DNA of 64,000 nucleotides from Psychrobacter sp. DAB_AL43B (lineage in GTDB: Bacteria; Pseudomonadota; Gammaproteobacteria; Pseudomonadales; Moraxellaceae): contig NZ_LT799838.1 in the NCBI RefSeq assembly GCF_900168255.1, forward strand, positions 2,170,001 to 2,234,000, written 5' to 3'. Both the position numbers and the translations under genes were made by a program. Positions within the stretch are counted from its first letter, which is position 1. Each line of letters opens with the position of its first letter. Below, piece after piece: positions 28,144 to 37,063 of this stretch. Below the pieces are notes generated by a model. It saw nothing but the letters and a program-made list of their open reading frames with translations. It had not been told where the DNA came from and made no database searches.

Positions 28144-29187
28144 ATGACCTTTACTACCCTACGCCTCAGCCTATTTGGCGCTGCTATTAGCGCCGCGCTT
28201 GGATTATCAGGCTGCTCTAACTCTACCGACACTGCCACCACAACTGACAGTGCTGTCACTACAGAAAAACCCGCTAAAACGTTGGCTATCACTCAGATTG
28301 TTGAGCATCCATCGCTCGATGATATGCGTCGCGGTATCATTGATGAGCTGGCAGATAATGGTTACATCGAAGGTCAAAATCTAAAAGTTAACTTTCAAAG
28401 CGCTCAAGGCAATACCGCCACTGCCGGTCAGATTGCTAAGCAATTCGTTGGTGATAATCCCGATGCAATTGTGGCTATCTCTACCCCATCAGCACAGTCT
28501 ATCGTTGCCGCAACTACGACGATACCGATTGTGTATACCGCTGTTTCAGACCCACTTGGTGCCAAACTTATTACGGCAGACGGCAAACCCTTTCAAAGTA
28601 ATTTGACAGGACTTTCAAGCCAATTACCTTTAGAGCCGCAGTTAGATTTATTACAGAAAATTAAGCCAGATTTGAAAACTATCGGTTATGTTTACAGTCC
28701 TGGTGAAGCCAACTCTGTATCGCTACGTGATGAGCTTAAAAAAGCATTACCAGCAAGAAATCTAGCGTTATTAGATATTCCGGCCAACCGCCCAACCGAT
28801 ATCGGGATGGCAACGCGCAGCTTACAAGGGCGCGCCGATATCATTTATACTTCATTTGATAATAATGTCGCCTCAGCTTTTGAAGCGATGACCCAAGCGG
28901 CCAATGAGATTCGCCTTCCAATCGTTGCCTCTGATGAATTCAGCGTCCAACGCGGTGCAACTGCAGCGCTTGGCGTCAATGACTATGATTTTGGACGTGT
29001 CACTGGCAAGATGGTTTACCGGATTTTAAATGGTGAAGCGGTCAATACCATTAAGCCTGAAGTGATGAACGATTTAACCTTGTATATCAGCCCTAAACAT
29101 GCCAAAGCGCAAGGTGTGAGCTTACCAGCTGATATGCTCAAAAACGGCATTAATGTTGATGAAAAAGCAAAAACTGCCAGCAAATAA
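28144..29187 (+). CDS. ABC transporter substrate-binding lipoprotein, paralogue 1
   Basis: This 347-residue protein has a lipoprotein signal with lipobox LSGC (Cys24) and a Ser/Thr-rich spacer. The mature part has the ABC_sub_bind (TrpX/YtrX-like) plan: ITQIVEHPSLDDMRRGI, then FQSAQGNTATAGQIAKQF, then the hinge and YVYSPGEANS. This family includes binding proteins thought to deliver tryptophan, tyrosine or related compounds. It is the first of two closely similar binding proteins before one permease and one ATPase. The start at 28144 has no strong ribosome-binding site. The substrate is not established. Confidence 0.85.
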   Translation: MTFTTLRLSLFGAAISAALGLSGCSNSTDTATTTDSAVTTEKPAKTLAITQIVEHPSLDDMRRGIIDELADNGYIEGQNLKVNFQSAQGNTATAGQIAKQFVGDNPDAIVAISTPSAQSIVAATTTIPIVYTAVSDPLGAKLITADGKPFQSNLTGLSSQLPLEPQLDLLQKIKPDLKTIGYVYSPGEANSVSLRDELKKALPARNLALLDIPANRPTDIGMATRSLQGRADIIYTSFDNNVASAFEAMTQAANEIRLPIVASDEFSVQRGATAALGVNDYDFGRVTGKMVYRILNGEAVNTIKPEVMNDLTLYISPKHAKAQGVSLPADMLKNGINVDEKAKTASK

Positions 29188-29323
29188 TCGCTGTTAGAAT
29201 TGTAGTAATGAACAGATAATAGATAACTTATAACAAGCACTGTTTATAACCGCTGTAAGCACTACCCTTTATTTATCTTTTATATAATGTACGGACACAT
29301 TATTATTTTCAGGAGTAAGACCC

Positions 29324-30349
29324 ATGTTGTATCAAAATCGTTTTGCTAAAGCTCTATTATTGGGCGGTGTTTGTACCGCAATTTTGACAGGTTGTAACCA
29401 GCCAGCAAAAGATGCTGGCACTGATGACACTGCGACTAGTGGCGATGCCAAAACTGCGATGAAAACGGTTGCGATTACCGCTATCGTTGAACATCCAGCC
29501 CTCGATGACGTGCGTAAAGGCGTTATCGATGAGCTAAACGATGCTGGCTTTAAAGATGGCGAGAACTTAAAAGTCAACTTCCAAAGCGCGCAGGGTAATA
29601 CCGCGACGGCGGGTCAGATTGCAAAACAATTCGTCGCAGACAATTCAGACGTTATCATCGCTATTGGTACACCATCAGCCCAGTCAGTAGCTGCTGCGAC
29701 CAGCAGTATTCCTTTAGTATTTTCAGCGGTCACCGATCCTGTTGAAGCTAAACTGGTGTCAAAACTCGATGGCTCTGGTACCAATGTCACTGGTGGTTCT
29801 GATGCACTTCCTTATGAGCCACAGATTGAGTTGATGCGCCAAATCATTCCTAGTTTAAAAAACGTCGGTTACGTTTATAGCCCAGGTGAAGTCAACTCAA
29901 CGATTATCCTAAAAAATCTAAAAGAGAAACTAGCGCCACTTGGTATCAAGGTACACGAAGCCCCTGCTCAGCGCAGTACTGATATCGCTATGGCAGCGCG
30001 TAGCCTTGAAGGTAGGGTTGATATGATCTATACCTCAACGGATAACAATGTCGTATCAGCCTACGAGTCACTGTACCAAGTCGCTAAAGAAAGTAAAATC
30101 CCATTAATTGCTTCTGATACCAGCTCAGTTGAGCGCGGTGCGATTGCAGCATTAGGCGTTAACTATTATGATCTTGGCCGTGAAACTGGCAAAATCGTCG
30201 TACGTATCTTAAATGGTGAAAAAGCAGGTGCAATCCCAGTATATACGCCGCAGGTTCTTGACTTATATGTCAGTCCAAAACATGCTAAAGAGCAAGGTAT
30301 AACTTTACCGCAAGCTGTTATCGATAAAGCTAAAGAAGTGGTAGAATAG
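29324..30349 (+). CDS. ABC transporter substrate-binding lipoprotein, paralogue 2
   Basis: This 341-residue protein has lipobox LTGC with the lipidated Cys at residue 24, exactly as in the neighbour. The mature parts share long stretches, for instance KVNFQSAQGNTATAGQIAK and GYVYSPGE-NS, and differ mainly after residue 140. The two genes come from tandem duplication. A strong site, AGGAG, precedes the ATG, so this copy is probably better translated than paralogue 1. A hairpin at 30491 separates it from the permease gene, so level differences between binding protein and membrane parts are likely. Confidence 0.87.
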   Translation: MLYQNRFAKALLLGGVCTAILTGCNQPAKDAGTDDTATSGDAKTAMKTVAITAIVEHPALDDVRKGVIDELNDAGFKDGENLKVNFQSAQGNTATAGQIAKQFVADNSDVIIAIGTPSAQSVAAATSSIPLVFSAVTDPVEAKLVSKLDGSGTNVTGGSDALPYEPQIELMRQIIPSLKNVGYVYSPGEVNSTIILKNLKEKLAPLGIKVHEAPAQRSTDIAMAARSLEGRVDMIYTSTDNNVVSAYESLYQVAKESKIPLIASDTSSVERGAIAALGVNYYDLGRETGKIVVRILNGEKAGAIPVYTPQVLDLYVSPKHAKEQGITLPQAVIDKAKEVVE

Positions 30350-30490
30350 CGCTTTTTAACAATTACAGAATAAAATAGACGGCTATAGAGCACGCTTAAT
30401 TAACCATTCTAATTGAAAAGTTCATGGGTACTAATTGCTGGTCGTTAGTTTTATCGTAATACTATTAATTACAACCTGTTCAACACAAAT

Positions 30491-30528
30491 AACCCAGCTA
30501 TCGCTCAATCAGCTGGGCTTATTTTTTG
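30491..30528 (+). terminator. Terminator or attenuator between binding proteins and permease
   Basis: CCCAGCT / AGCTGGG with an 11-base loop is followed by CTTATTTTTT. It could end most transcripts after the two binding-protein genes, leaving fewer for permease and ATPase. Confidence 0.7.
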
Positions 30529-30804
30529 GTATTTATATTTTAAGTACTTAAAACTTAAGTGACTGGAGTAACTGGCAACGATTTAAAATGATCGTTTTAG
30601 ACTCAAACTTTCAATAAAAATCACTTATAATGCCCACTAATTGTCATATGTTTTTGCAATACTTTTGGTCTACCCTAACCGCAGATTGTTTAATCTGTTA
30701 AATTCACCGCTTAGACGTTACGCTAATAGATAATTCTGGTATTTATATTTATATATATCCGTAGCCTATTCGCTAAACGCTTGGTTATGACTTATTGATC
30801 TCCT
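30529..30804. other. Leader region before the permease gene
   Basis: About 275 bases without a gene. A TATAAT box is present at 30626-30631, but no good -35 sits at the right distance. There is no clear ribosome-binding site before the ATG at 30805. Confidence 0.35.
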
Positions 30805-31704
30805 ATGTCCTTAATTGCTTTTTTTGGTGCGCTTGAAAGTGGTCTGATTTATGGTCTCGTGGCACTTGGCGTCCTGATCTCATTTCGCACCCTCGATTTT
30901 CCTGACTTAACAGCCGACGGTAGTTTTCCGTTGGGCGGCGCAGTTGCTGGCATCTCTATCGTTGCTGGTGTTAATCCTTGGCTTGCTTGCGCCTTTGGGA
31001 TGCTTGCAGGTTCTGTTGCCGGTATCGTCACCGCTTGGCTACACGTCAAGCTGGGTATCTTACAGCTGCTTGCCAGTATTTTGGTGATGGTGGCGCTATA
31101 TTCTGTCAACCTACGTATTATGGGCGCGCCAAACTTGCCATTATTAGGTGAGAAAACTGTGTTTAGCTCACTGGTTACTGATGGCAATGGTTATTGGATG
31201 CGCTGTTTGATTATTGGCCTGGTAGTGATACTTGCTAAGCTGTTGTTAGATTGGTTTTATAATACTGAAACAGGTCTCTCTATGCGCGCGACTGGTTCAA
31301 ACCTACGCATGGCGCAGGCACAAGGTATCAATACCTCGTGGATGACCATCATCGGCATGGCAATCTCTAACGGGCTGATTGCTTTGGCAGGAGCACTATT
31401 TGTCCAAACCCAAGGCGGTGCGGATATTTCTATCGGTATCGGTACGATCGTTATTGGTCTAGCAGCCGTCATCATCGGTGAGACTATCATTCCAGCCAGA
31501 CGTATTTGGCTTATAACCATTGCCGTTATCCTTGGTGCAATACTGTATAAGCTCTTTATCCAAGTCGCTTTATCGAGCGATACCTTACGTAGTATTGGCT
31601 TTGGCCCGCAAGATTTGAACTTGATCACTGCTCTGTTAGTAGTATTTGCTTTAGTGTTACCAAAAGCCAAAACCAAGTTTTTAAGCCGTAAATTACGTGC
31701 TTAA
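30805..31704 (+). CDS. ABC transporter permease
   Basis: This 299-residue inner-membrane protein has about eight or nine hydrophobic helices. It belongs to the branched-chain-amino-acid/ribose-like inner-membrane translocator family: it starts with ALESGLIYGLVALGVLISFRTLDFPDLTADGSFPLG and contains the family-type stretch GLSMRATGSNLRMAQAQGI, an EAA-like loop for the ATPase. Such permeases accompany ABC_sub_bind proteins like those encoded just upstream. It probably forms a homodimer with the ATPase at 31789. The substrate is unknown. Confidence 0.88.
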   Translation: MSLIAFFGALESGLIYGLVALGVLISFRTLDFPDLTADGSFPLGGAVAGISIVAGVNPWLACAFGMLAGSVAGIVTAWLHVKLGILQLLASILVMVALYSVNLRIMGAPNLPLLGEKTVFSSLVTDGNGYWMRCLIIGLVVILAKLLLDWFYNTETGLSMRATGSNLRMAQAQGINTSWMTIIGMAISNGLIALAGALFVQTQGGADISIGIGTIVIGLAAVIIGETIIPARRIWLITIAVILGAILYKLFIQVALSSDTLRSIGFGPQDLNLITALLVVFALVLPKAKTKFLSRKLRA

Positions 31705-31788
31705 GATTAATGAATACAAACAGCAATAAGATTAGCAATAAAAATTATTTGGCTCGCCAAGTTTGAATAAGCGTAAGGAATAACAATT

Positions 31789-32583
31789 ATGATGCAAGCC
31801 AAAGATTTACGGTTGACCTTTAATCCGGGAACACCCATTGAAAACCCTGCCCTACGCGGCATCAATTTAAACATTGCCGATGGCGAGTTTGTGACAGTTA
31901 TCGGTACTAATGGCGCGGGCAAATCAACCTTTTTAAATGCGGTCAGCGGCACCACACGCGTGGATAGTGGTTCGATACTACTCAATGGCATTGATGTCAC
32001 CAAAAAAACCGCGCATCAGCGTGCCAATTGGGTAGCACGGGTATTTCAAGACCCGATGGCAGGAACCTGTGAAGCGTTAACGATCGAAGAGAATATGGCG
32101 CTCGCCTATAAACGCGGTGGTAAACGTGGTCTAAGCTTTGCCCTAAACCCGAATAATCGTGAGCTGTTCCGTGAAAAGCTTGCTGTCCTAAAATTAGGAT
32201 TAGAGAATCGCCTAACTGACCGTATGGGACTGTTATCCGGTGGTCAACGTCAAGCAGTCAGCTTACTGATGGCATCGCTGCAACCGTCTAAGATTTTATT
32301 ATTAGACGAGCATACGGCTGCCCTTGACCCTAAAACGGCGGCTTTTGTATTAGAGCTAACCGATAAAATCGTGACGGATAATAAGCTGACAACGATGATG
32401 GTCACTCATTCTATGCAACAAGCCTTGGCGCATGGCACAAGAACAGTGATGCTACATCAAGGTGAAGTAGTACTCGATGTCGCAGGGGATAAGCGTCAAG
32501 GTATGACCGTTCATGATTTACTCGATATGTTTGAGCAAACTCGCGGTGAAAAAGTTGATGATGATAGTTTGATTCTAAGTTAA
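31789..32583 (+). CDS. ABC transporter ATP-binding protein
   Basis: This 264-residue ATPase energises the transporter formed with the permease. Walker A is GTNGAGKST at 39-47, the signature is LSGGQRQ, and Walker B is ILLLDEHTAALDP, where the usual Pro after the Glu is replaced by His as is common in this subgroup. The switch His lies in MVTHSMQQAL. It starts 84 bases after the permease stop with AAGGA ahead of the ATG. It is the last gene of the set and is followed by a strong terminator. Confidence 0.9.
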   Translation: MMQAKDLRLTFNPGTPIENPALRGINLNIADGEFVTVIGTNGAGKSTFLNAVSGTTRVDSGSILLNGIDVTKKTAHQRANWVARVFQDPMAGTCEALTIEENMALAYKRGGKRGLSFALNPNNRELFREKLAVLKLGLENRLTDRMGLLSGGQRQAVSLLMASLQPSKILLLDEHTAALDPKTAAFVLELTDKIVTDNKLTTMMVTHSMQQALAHGTRTVMLHQGEVVLDVAGDKRQGMTVHDLLDMFEQTRGEKVDDDSLILS

Positions 32584-32637
32584 TTAACTTATGCTAAATG
32601 CTGCGAAAAAACCCTAAAACCTAGCTTCATTAAAGAC

Positions 32638-32667
32638 AAAAACGCCTGCTTGATAGCAGGCGTTTTT
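32638..32667 (+). terminator. Terminator of the ABC transporter set
   Basis: AAAAACGCCTGC / GCAGGCGTTTTT with a 6-base loop, 54 bases past the ATPase stop. Symmetric A/T runs let it also stop minus-strand transcripts from the response-regulator gene. Confidence 0.9.
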
Positions 32668-32739
32668 ATGGAAAAGGATAAAGTTTAAGAATAATAAGCT
32701 ATGTCTCAAAACTTCATCTCAAAGACTTCATCTTAAAGC

Positions 32740-33354
32740 TTAAGAGTCTAGCATAACCAACTTTTGAATCAACTCACTGACATGCTGTGATTCCATCTTT
32801 TTCATCACTTGCGAGCGATGGACTTCAACCGTTCGTACAGACACATCTAAATGATCAGCGATGATTTTATTAAGATTACCTTGCATCAGCTCATTGGCGA
32901 CCTGCCTTTCTTTATCGGTCAGCTGCGTGTAAAGTGTACGAATATAGTAGAGCTTGGCACGTTTGATGGTCAAGGTCTGAGCACGATTAATAGCTTCTTG
33001 CAGACGGCGGCTACCGATCGGTTTTTCTAAATAATCCGCAGCGCCTTTTTTGAGCATAGCGACTGCATCGGCAATCTCGCCATTACCGGTCAAGGCAATC
33101 AATGCGATCGGGCTATCGTGTTTATTGAGGTACACTTGTAATTCCTGACCGCTCATATCGGGTAGCATCAAATCACTCACCACTACTGCTGGATCGTAGA
33201 TATCTACTTGCTGCAAAAACGTTAAGGCACTATCCCAAACTTGGGTAGGGAAACCTAAACTACTAATCAAAAACTCACACGAATGGCGCACACTTTCCTC
33301 ATCATCAATAATATGAATGACTAGTTGCGCGCTTGGCACCTCAAAAGAAGTCAT
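32740..33354 (-). CDS. FixJ/NarL-type response regulator (TtrR-like)
   Basis: This 204-residue protein has a receiver domain (about 10-125) with the acidic pair DDEE at 17-20, the phospho-acceptor Asp61 in SDLMLP, and the conserved Lys in LEKPIG. A LuxR-type DNA-binding domain follows (about 140-204): LTDKERQVANELMQGNLNKIIADHLDVSVRTVEVH. This is the FixJ/TtrR arrangement. It starts 3 bases after the kinase stop on the same strand, so the pair is one operon. The pair lies divergent from the cytochrome genes at 35687-38010 and is the natural candidate to control them. Confidence 0.9.
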   Translation of the reverse strand: MTSFEVPSAQLVIHIIDDEESVRHSCEFLISSLGFPTQVWDSALTFLQQVDIYDPAVVVSDLMLPDMSGQELQVYLNKHDSPIALIALTGNGEIADAVAMLKKGAADYLEKPIGSRRLQEAINRAQTLTIKRAKLYYIRTLYTQLTDKERQVANELMQGNLNKIIADHLDVSVRTVEVHRSQVMKKMESQHVSELIQKLVMLDS

Positions 33355-33357
33355 ACG

Positions 33358-35505
33358 CTACCTTATGACCAAAGATAATGGTAAATAAAAGGACACTTGC
33401 GCGCCCAACTCATGGGTTAGTGGATAGCTACTTTCTGTTTGAATCAGATGAGCTTTATTATAAACGGACTGCTTTAGGCGGTGTTGATAATGACTATCTA
33501 TCGCCTGTATATTAGCAAGCTCATGCCGTGCGTTAACATTGGCAATCTCCATTGTGCCATCGAGCGACTTGCATAGACGCTGGCATATCATCAAGCCCAA
33601 CCCTAAGCCATCTTCTTTTGTCGAACGAGGGCTATACTGCTGATTTGCATAACGGTGCGGTTTATCCTTTAGCTCATTCTTCATAAGTTGTGCATCATTA
33701 AAGCCACCAGCATCATCGGTGACATGTAGTGTTAGCCAGCGCTCACCCCTATATTCTTTCACCTCACAACGCAGCATAATATGTGTTGCCTGCTGCTGCT
33801 GGGCATTAAGCACACTGTTAATCAGCAGTTGATCTAATAATAAGCTTGGCAGGCGTAATTGCTGGTAGTCACTTGCGAACCAAAAAGTAATTCCTACTGC
33901 TTTTTCGCCCAGCAGCAACATACACTGCTCATAAGTCGCTGCAATATCAACGCTAACTTCAGTCGGCTGAGAGCGACCCGCCCAGTGTCGAATGTTACTG
34001 ATTACGTCAGCGGCACGCTCCGTCTCATTTACAATCTGTTGTAGGGCATTTTCTACCGTTTCTTTCTCTGTTGTCTGTTTATCCATTCTATTATCTTGGC
34101 TACGAATCAATAAACCTTGGGCATAGTTCTGAATGGTGGCAAGCGGCTGATTAATTTCATGGGCAATCGCCCCACTCATCTCACCAATGACCGCAAAACG
34201 TTCAGACTGCCGTAATTGCTGGTCATAATCACGAATGAGACGGTTTTGAGCGAGTATTTGTTGCCGACGACGCCATGCCAGCCAACTCATCCAGCCATAG
34301 TTAATCGTTGATATTACTATAATAAAAACGATAACACTCATCCACCATCGATGTGATTTTATCCAGTCTACAATATGTACCGCTAACTGTTTTTGGGCAG
34401 GATGTTGCTGCATCTCATACAATATACGCTCAGCATCACTGTTTGATTCAGGTGCTAGCCAGCGCAACTCTGCGTTATTATGCATAGTAGTAACATCAAT
34501 ATTATTAATGTCAGTATTAGTACTGCCATTGCCATTGCTGCTTTGCGCTCCTGCAGCGAATAAATACTGATTAATCTGCTCCGTTAACGCTATTGGCGCT
34601 TGACTGGTTGCGGCTAGTGTCCAATTGGGATAAATCTTGGTTGAAGACTGGCAATTAGAGTCTGTTGCGACTGGGTTGAGAGGTCGATACTGTGATTGAT
34701 CAATTTTCCCTTGTCCTGCCATCTCTTCCATTAAGCATAGCGGCGCTATCGCCGCATCTACCGCACCACTGGCCAGCGTACTTAGCGTAAGCTCAATCGG
34801 ATAGCCGACAAACTGGGTCTCATAATCGCTAGGCCGCACCCCATTTTGTTGTAATAAATGCGCGACCAGTAAATAGCCAGCAAAGGCATCCCTATCAACG
34901 GCGACTATTTTACGCTCCTTCAAGTCTCGCAATTGTTCAATATCACTATCAGCTTTTACCCACAAGACACTGGCAATCTGCTCCATCGCACTAGGCTGAT
35001 TTATTACCTTATCAGCGATAGCTTCCTTAGCTAGCGCAAGCTCGTTTTGCAGTTGCCTATATAGCTTGTATTGCTCATCAGTTTTAAAGTCAGCTTGTTT
35101 AACATCAGACATTTTAAATTCATTTGAGTTTACCGTTTGCGTATTCGCTTGCAAGGTCGCAAGCCAGCGCCAGCCCATCGTATCCATTTTAATAAATTGT
35201 ACTTGCGGCCCTAAAACAAAGGCAAACTGCTGCGCCTCTATTTGTTGTTGCCAGTTCTCTAGCGCTAGTGGCACTAGCACGACAATGTCATCTGATAACT
35301 GAGTATTAAGGGTATCAAGCCACGGCTGCCATCGCTGCTGAGCGACAGACTCTCCTTGCGGCGCAAGCACACCCAGATAATAGGTTTGTGCGTTTGCTTG
35401 ACTATGAAAGAGCAAAGCCAGTATTGCAATCATCATCACGACAGCAGATATCACTTGCAGTATAAAGGACCATAAAACTTGCTGCTTAGCACACTGCATT
35501 TGCAT
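33358..35505 (-). CDS. Sensor histidine kinase with PhnD-like periplasmic domain (TtrS-like)
   Basis: This 715-residue membrane kinase begins with a hydrophobic N-terminal helix (about 12-33). A large periplasmic domain follows (about 40-330) that looks like a phosphate/phosphonate-type binding protein: YYLGVLAPQGESVAQQRWQPWL, then VDRDAFAGYLLVAHLLQQNGVRP. A second helix lies near 390-410. The cytoplasmic part has the phospho-acceptor His in GEMSGAIAHEINQPLATI and an ATPase domain with DDAGGF and GLGLGLMIC. The same architecture is found in TtrS, the tetrathionate sensor. Together with the TsdA-type gene across the divergent promoter region, this suggests sensing of a thionate, which is an inference from context. 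A Gln/Asn-rich insert is present after the ATPase N-box. Confidence 0.85.
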   Translation of the reverse strand: MQMQCAKQQVLWSFILQVISAVVMMIAILALLFHSQANAQTYYLGVLAPQGESVAQQRWQPWLDTLNTQLSDDIVVLVPLALENWQQQIEAQQFAFVLGPQVQFIKMDTMGWRWLATLQANTQTVNSNEFKMSDVKQADFKTDEQYKLYRQLQNELALAKEAIADKVINQPSAMEQIASVLWVKADSDIEQLRDLKERKIVAVDRDAFAGYLLVAHLLQQNGVRPSDYETQFVGYPIELTLSTLASGAVDAAIAPLCLMEEMAGQGKIDQSQYRPLNPVATDSNCQSSTKIYPNWTLAATSQAPIALTEQINQYLFAAGAQSSNGNGSTNTDINNIDVTTMHNNAELRWLAPESNSDAERILYEMQQHPAQKQLAVHIVDWIKSHRWWMSVIVFIIVISTINYGWMSWLAWRRRQQILAQNRLIRDYDQQLRQSERFAVIGEMSGAIAHEINQPLATIQNYAQGLLIRSQDNRMDKQTTEKETVENALQQIVNETERAADVISNIRHWAGRSQPTEVSVDIAATYEQCMLLLGEKAVGITFWFASDYQQLRLPSLLLDQLLINSVLNAQQQQATHIMLRCEVKEYRGERWLTLHVTDDAGGFNDAQLMKNELKDKPHRYANQQYSPRSTKEDGLGLGLMICQRLCKSLDGTMEIANVNARHELANIQAIDSHYQHRLKQSVYNKAHLIQTESSYPLTHELGAQVSFYLPLSLVIR

Positions 35506-35686
35506 TACTTATAAAACCTTAAAATAAATGTGGTTTTCCACAATATGCCTATGTTACGGCTTATCTTATACTATATAGCAAGATTGTATCTTTTAATTAG
35601 CTAAGCTTAATCAAGTAGCCTTTTATCTGATTATCTGAAGTGCTAATAATAAGATCAGTAACTATTTCATTACGGAGGGCGTGCTT

Positions 35687-37063
35687 GTGAAAAAGTGGCC
35701 ATTAATTATACTTATTGCCGCAGTTATCGGACTGGCAGTCGCCTTTATTATTGGGCAACTACTGCCGAATATGCGAACGACCAACAGTGACCTTAAGGTC
35801 AATATTACTGACCCTGCCTTAATTAAGCAGGGCGCCTATGTTGCACGTACCGCTGACTGTGTCGCTTGTCATACTACCCTTGGTGGTGAAGATTATGCCG
35901 GTGGCTTGCCTATGCTGACCCCGCTTGGTGCGATTTATTCAACCAATATCACGCCAGACAAAGAAACAGGTATTGGTAATTATACCTTTAATGACTTCAA
36001 AAATGCCGTCAAGCACGGCGTCCGTAGTGACAATAGCGCCCTATATCCTGCTATGCCCTACCCGTCTTACCAAATCATGCCTGACGACGATATAGCAGCG
36101 ATGTATGCCTTCTTTATGTCAGATGTCAAAGCGGTGAATGAGCCCAATATGAAAAGTGAGCTACCACCGATCGCAAACTGGCGCTGGCCGCTGGCTTATT
36201 GGCAAGTATTGTTTGACCGTAAACGCGACTTTGTCCCTGAGACTGATGACGCTGTTTTAGCACGTGGGCAATACCTAATTGAAGGCCCTGGTCATTGCGG
36301 CTCTTGTCATACTGGCCGTGGTATTGGCTTCCAAGAAATCGCCTTAACCAATGCGGATTCTGAAGAATATTTAAGCGGTGCGGTCATTGATGGCTGGCGC
36401 GCAAAAAGCATCCGTGGTGAGCATCGTGGTTTAGGTACTTGGACGGTCTCTGAGCTCAATGATTTCTTTAAAACCGGTCGTACTGATACCACTGCTGCCT
36501 TTGGCGCGATGGCAGAAGTGGTCGAGCACAGCACCCAATATATGACTGACGCTGACTTGAATGCCATGTCATCGTATCTAAAAACACTGACACCTGCACC
36601 TAATAAAGAAGTGACGCTGCCAGTGAAAAAAGATATTACGACGCAAAAATTATTAGATGGTAACTATGACTCACGTGGTGCACTACTCTATGTAGAATAT
36701 TGTACCGTCTGTCACCGTGCCGATGGTAAAGGGGTTCCGCGTATCTTCCCAGCACTCGATGGCAATAGTGCGGTTTATGCTAAAGAAGCTGACTCTGTGC
36801 TACAAATCACCCTAGGTGGTGGTCGTATGCCTGAGACGCCGCATGACCGTATGGCTTTTACCATGCCTGAGTTTACCAATCTAGCCGATGCTGATATCGC
36901 CGAAGTGGTCAACTATGTGCGTAATAGCTGGACCAATCAAGCCCCTGAAATTACCGTCAATGATGTGGTAAAAATGCGAGCATTCCTCGCCAAAAAGCCA
37001 AAAACAGGCACTGATATTGCCCCAGACCTAAGTCTCGATGCTGCTGCAAAAGGAGCGAAATAA
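35687..37063 (+). CDS. Membrane-anchored triheme cytochrome c (electron partner of TsdA)
   Basis: This 458-residue protein has an N-terminal membrane helix and then three heme c motifs: CVACH near residue 58, CGSCH near 204 and CTVCH near 339. The layout matches cytochrome c subunits of membrane dehydrogenases (gluconate or alcohol dehydrogenase type). It probably faces the periplasm and passes electrons between TsdA and the respiratory chain. The start is the GTG at 35687, eight bases after GGAGG; an in-frame GTG at 35681 is too close to that site. Its stop overlaps the start of the next gene by one base (TAATG), so the two cytochromes are coexpressed. No dehydrogenase subunit of the gluconate type is nearby, which favours the TsdA link. 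Confidence 0.85.
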   Translation: MKKWPLIILIAAVIGLAVAFIIGQLLPNMRTTNSDLKVNITDPALIKQGAYVARTADCVACHTTLGGEDYAGGLPMLTPLGAIYSTNITPDKETGIGNYTFNDFKNAVKHGVRSDNSALYPAMPYPSYQIMPDDDIAAMYAFFMSDVKAVNEPNMKSELPPIANWRWPLAYWQVLFDRKRDFVPETDDAVLARGQYLIEGPGHCGSCHTGRGIGFQEIALTNADSEEYLSGAVIDGWRAKSIRGEHRGLGTWTVSELNDFFKTGRTDTTAAFGAMAEVVEHSTQYMTDADLNAMSSYLKTLTPAPNKEVTLPVKKDITTQKLLDGNYDSRGALLYVEYCTVCHRADGKGVPRIFPALDGNSAVYAKEADSVLQITLGGGRMPETPHDRMAFTMPEFTNLADADIAEVVNYVRNSWTNQAPEITVNDVVKMRAFLAKKPKTGTDIAPDLSLDAAAKGAK

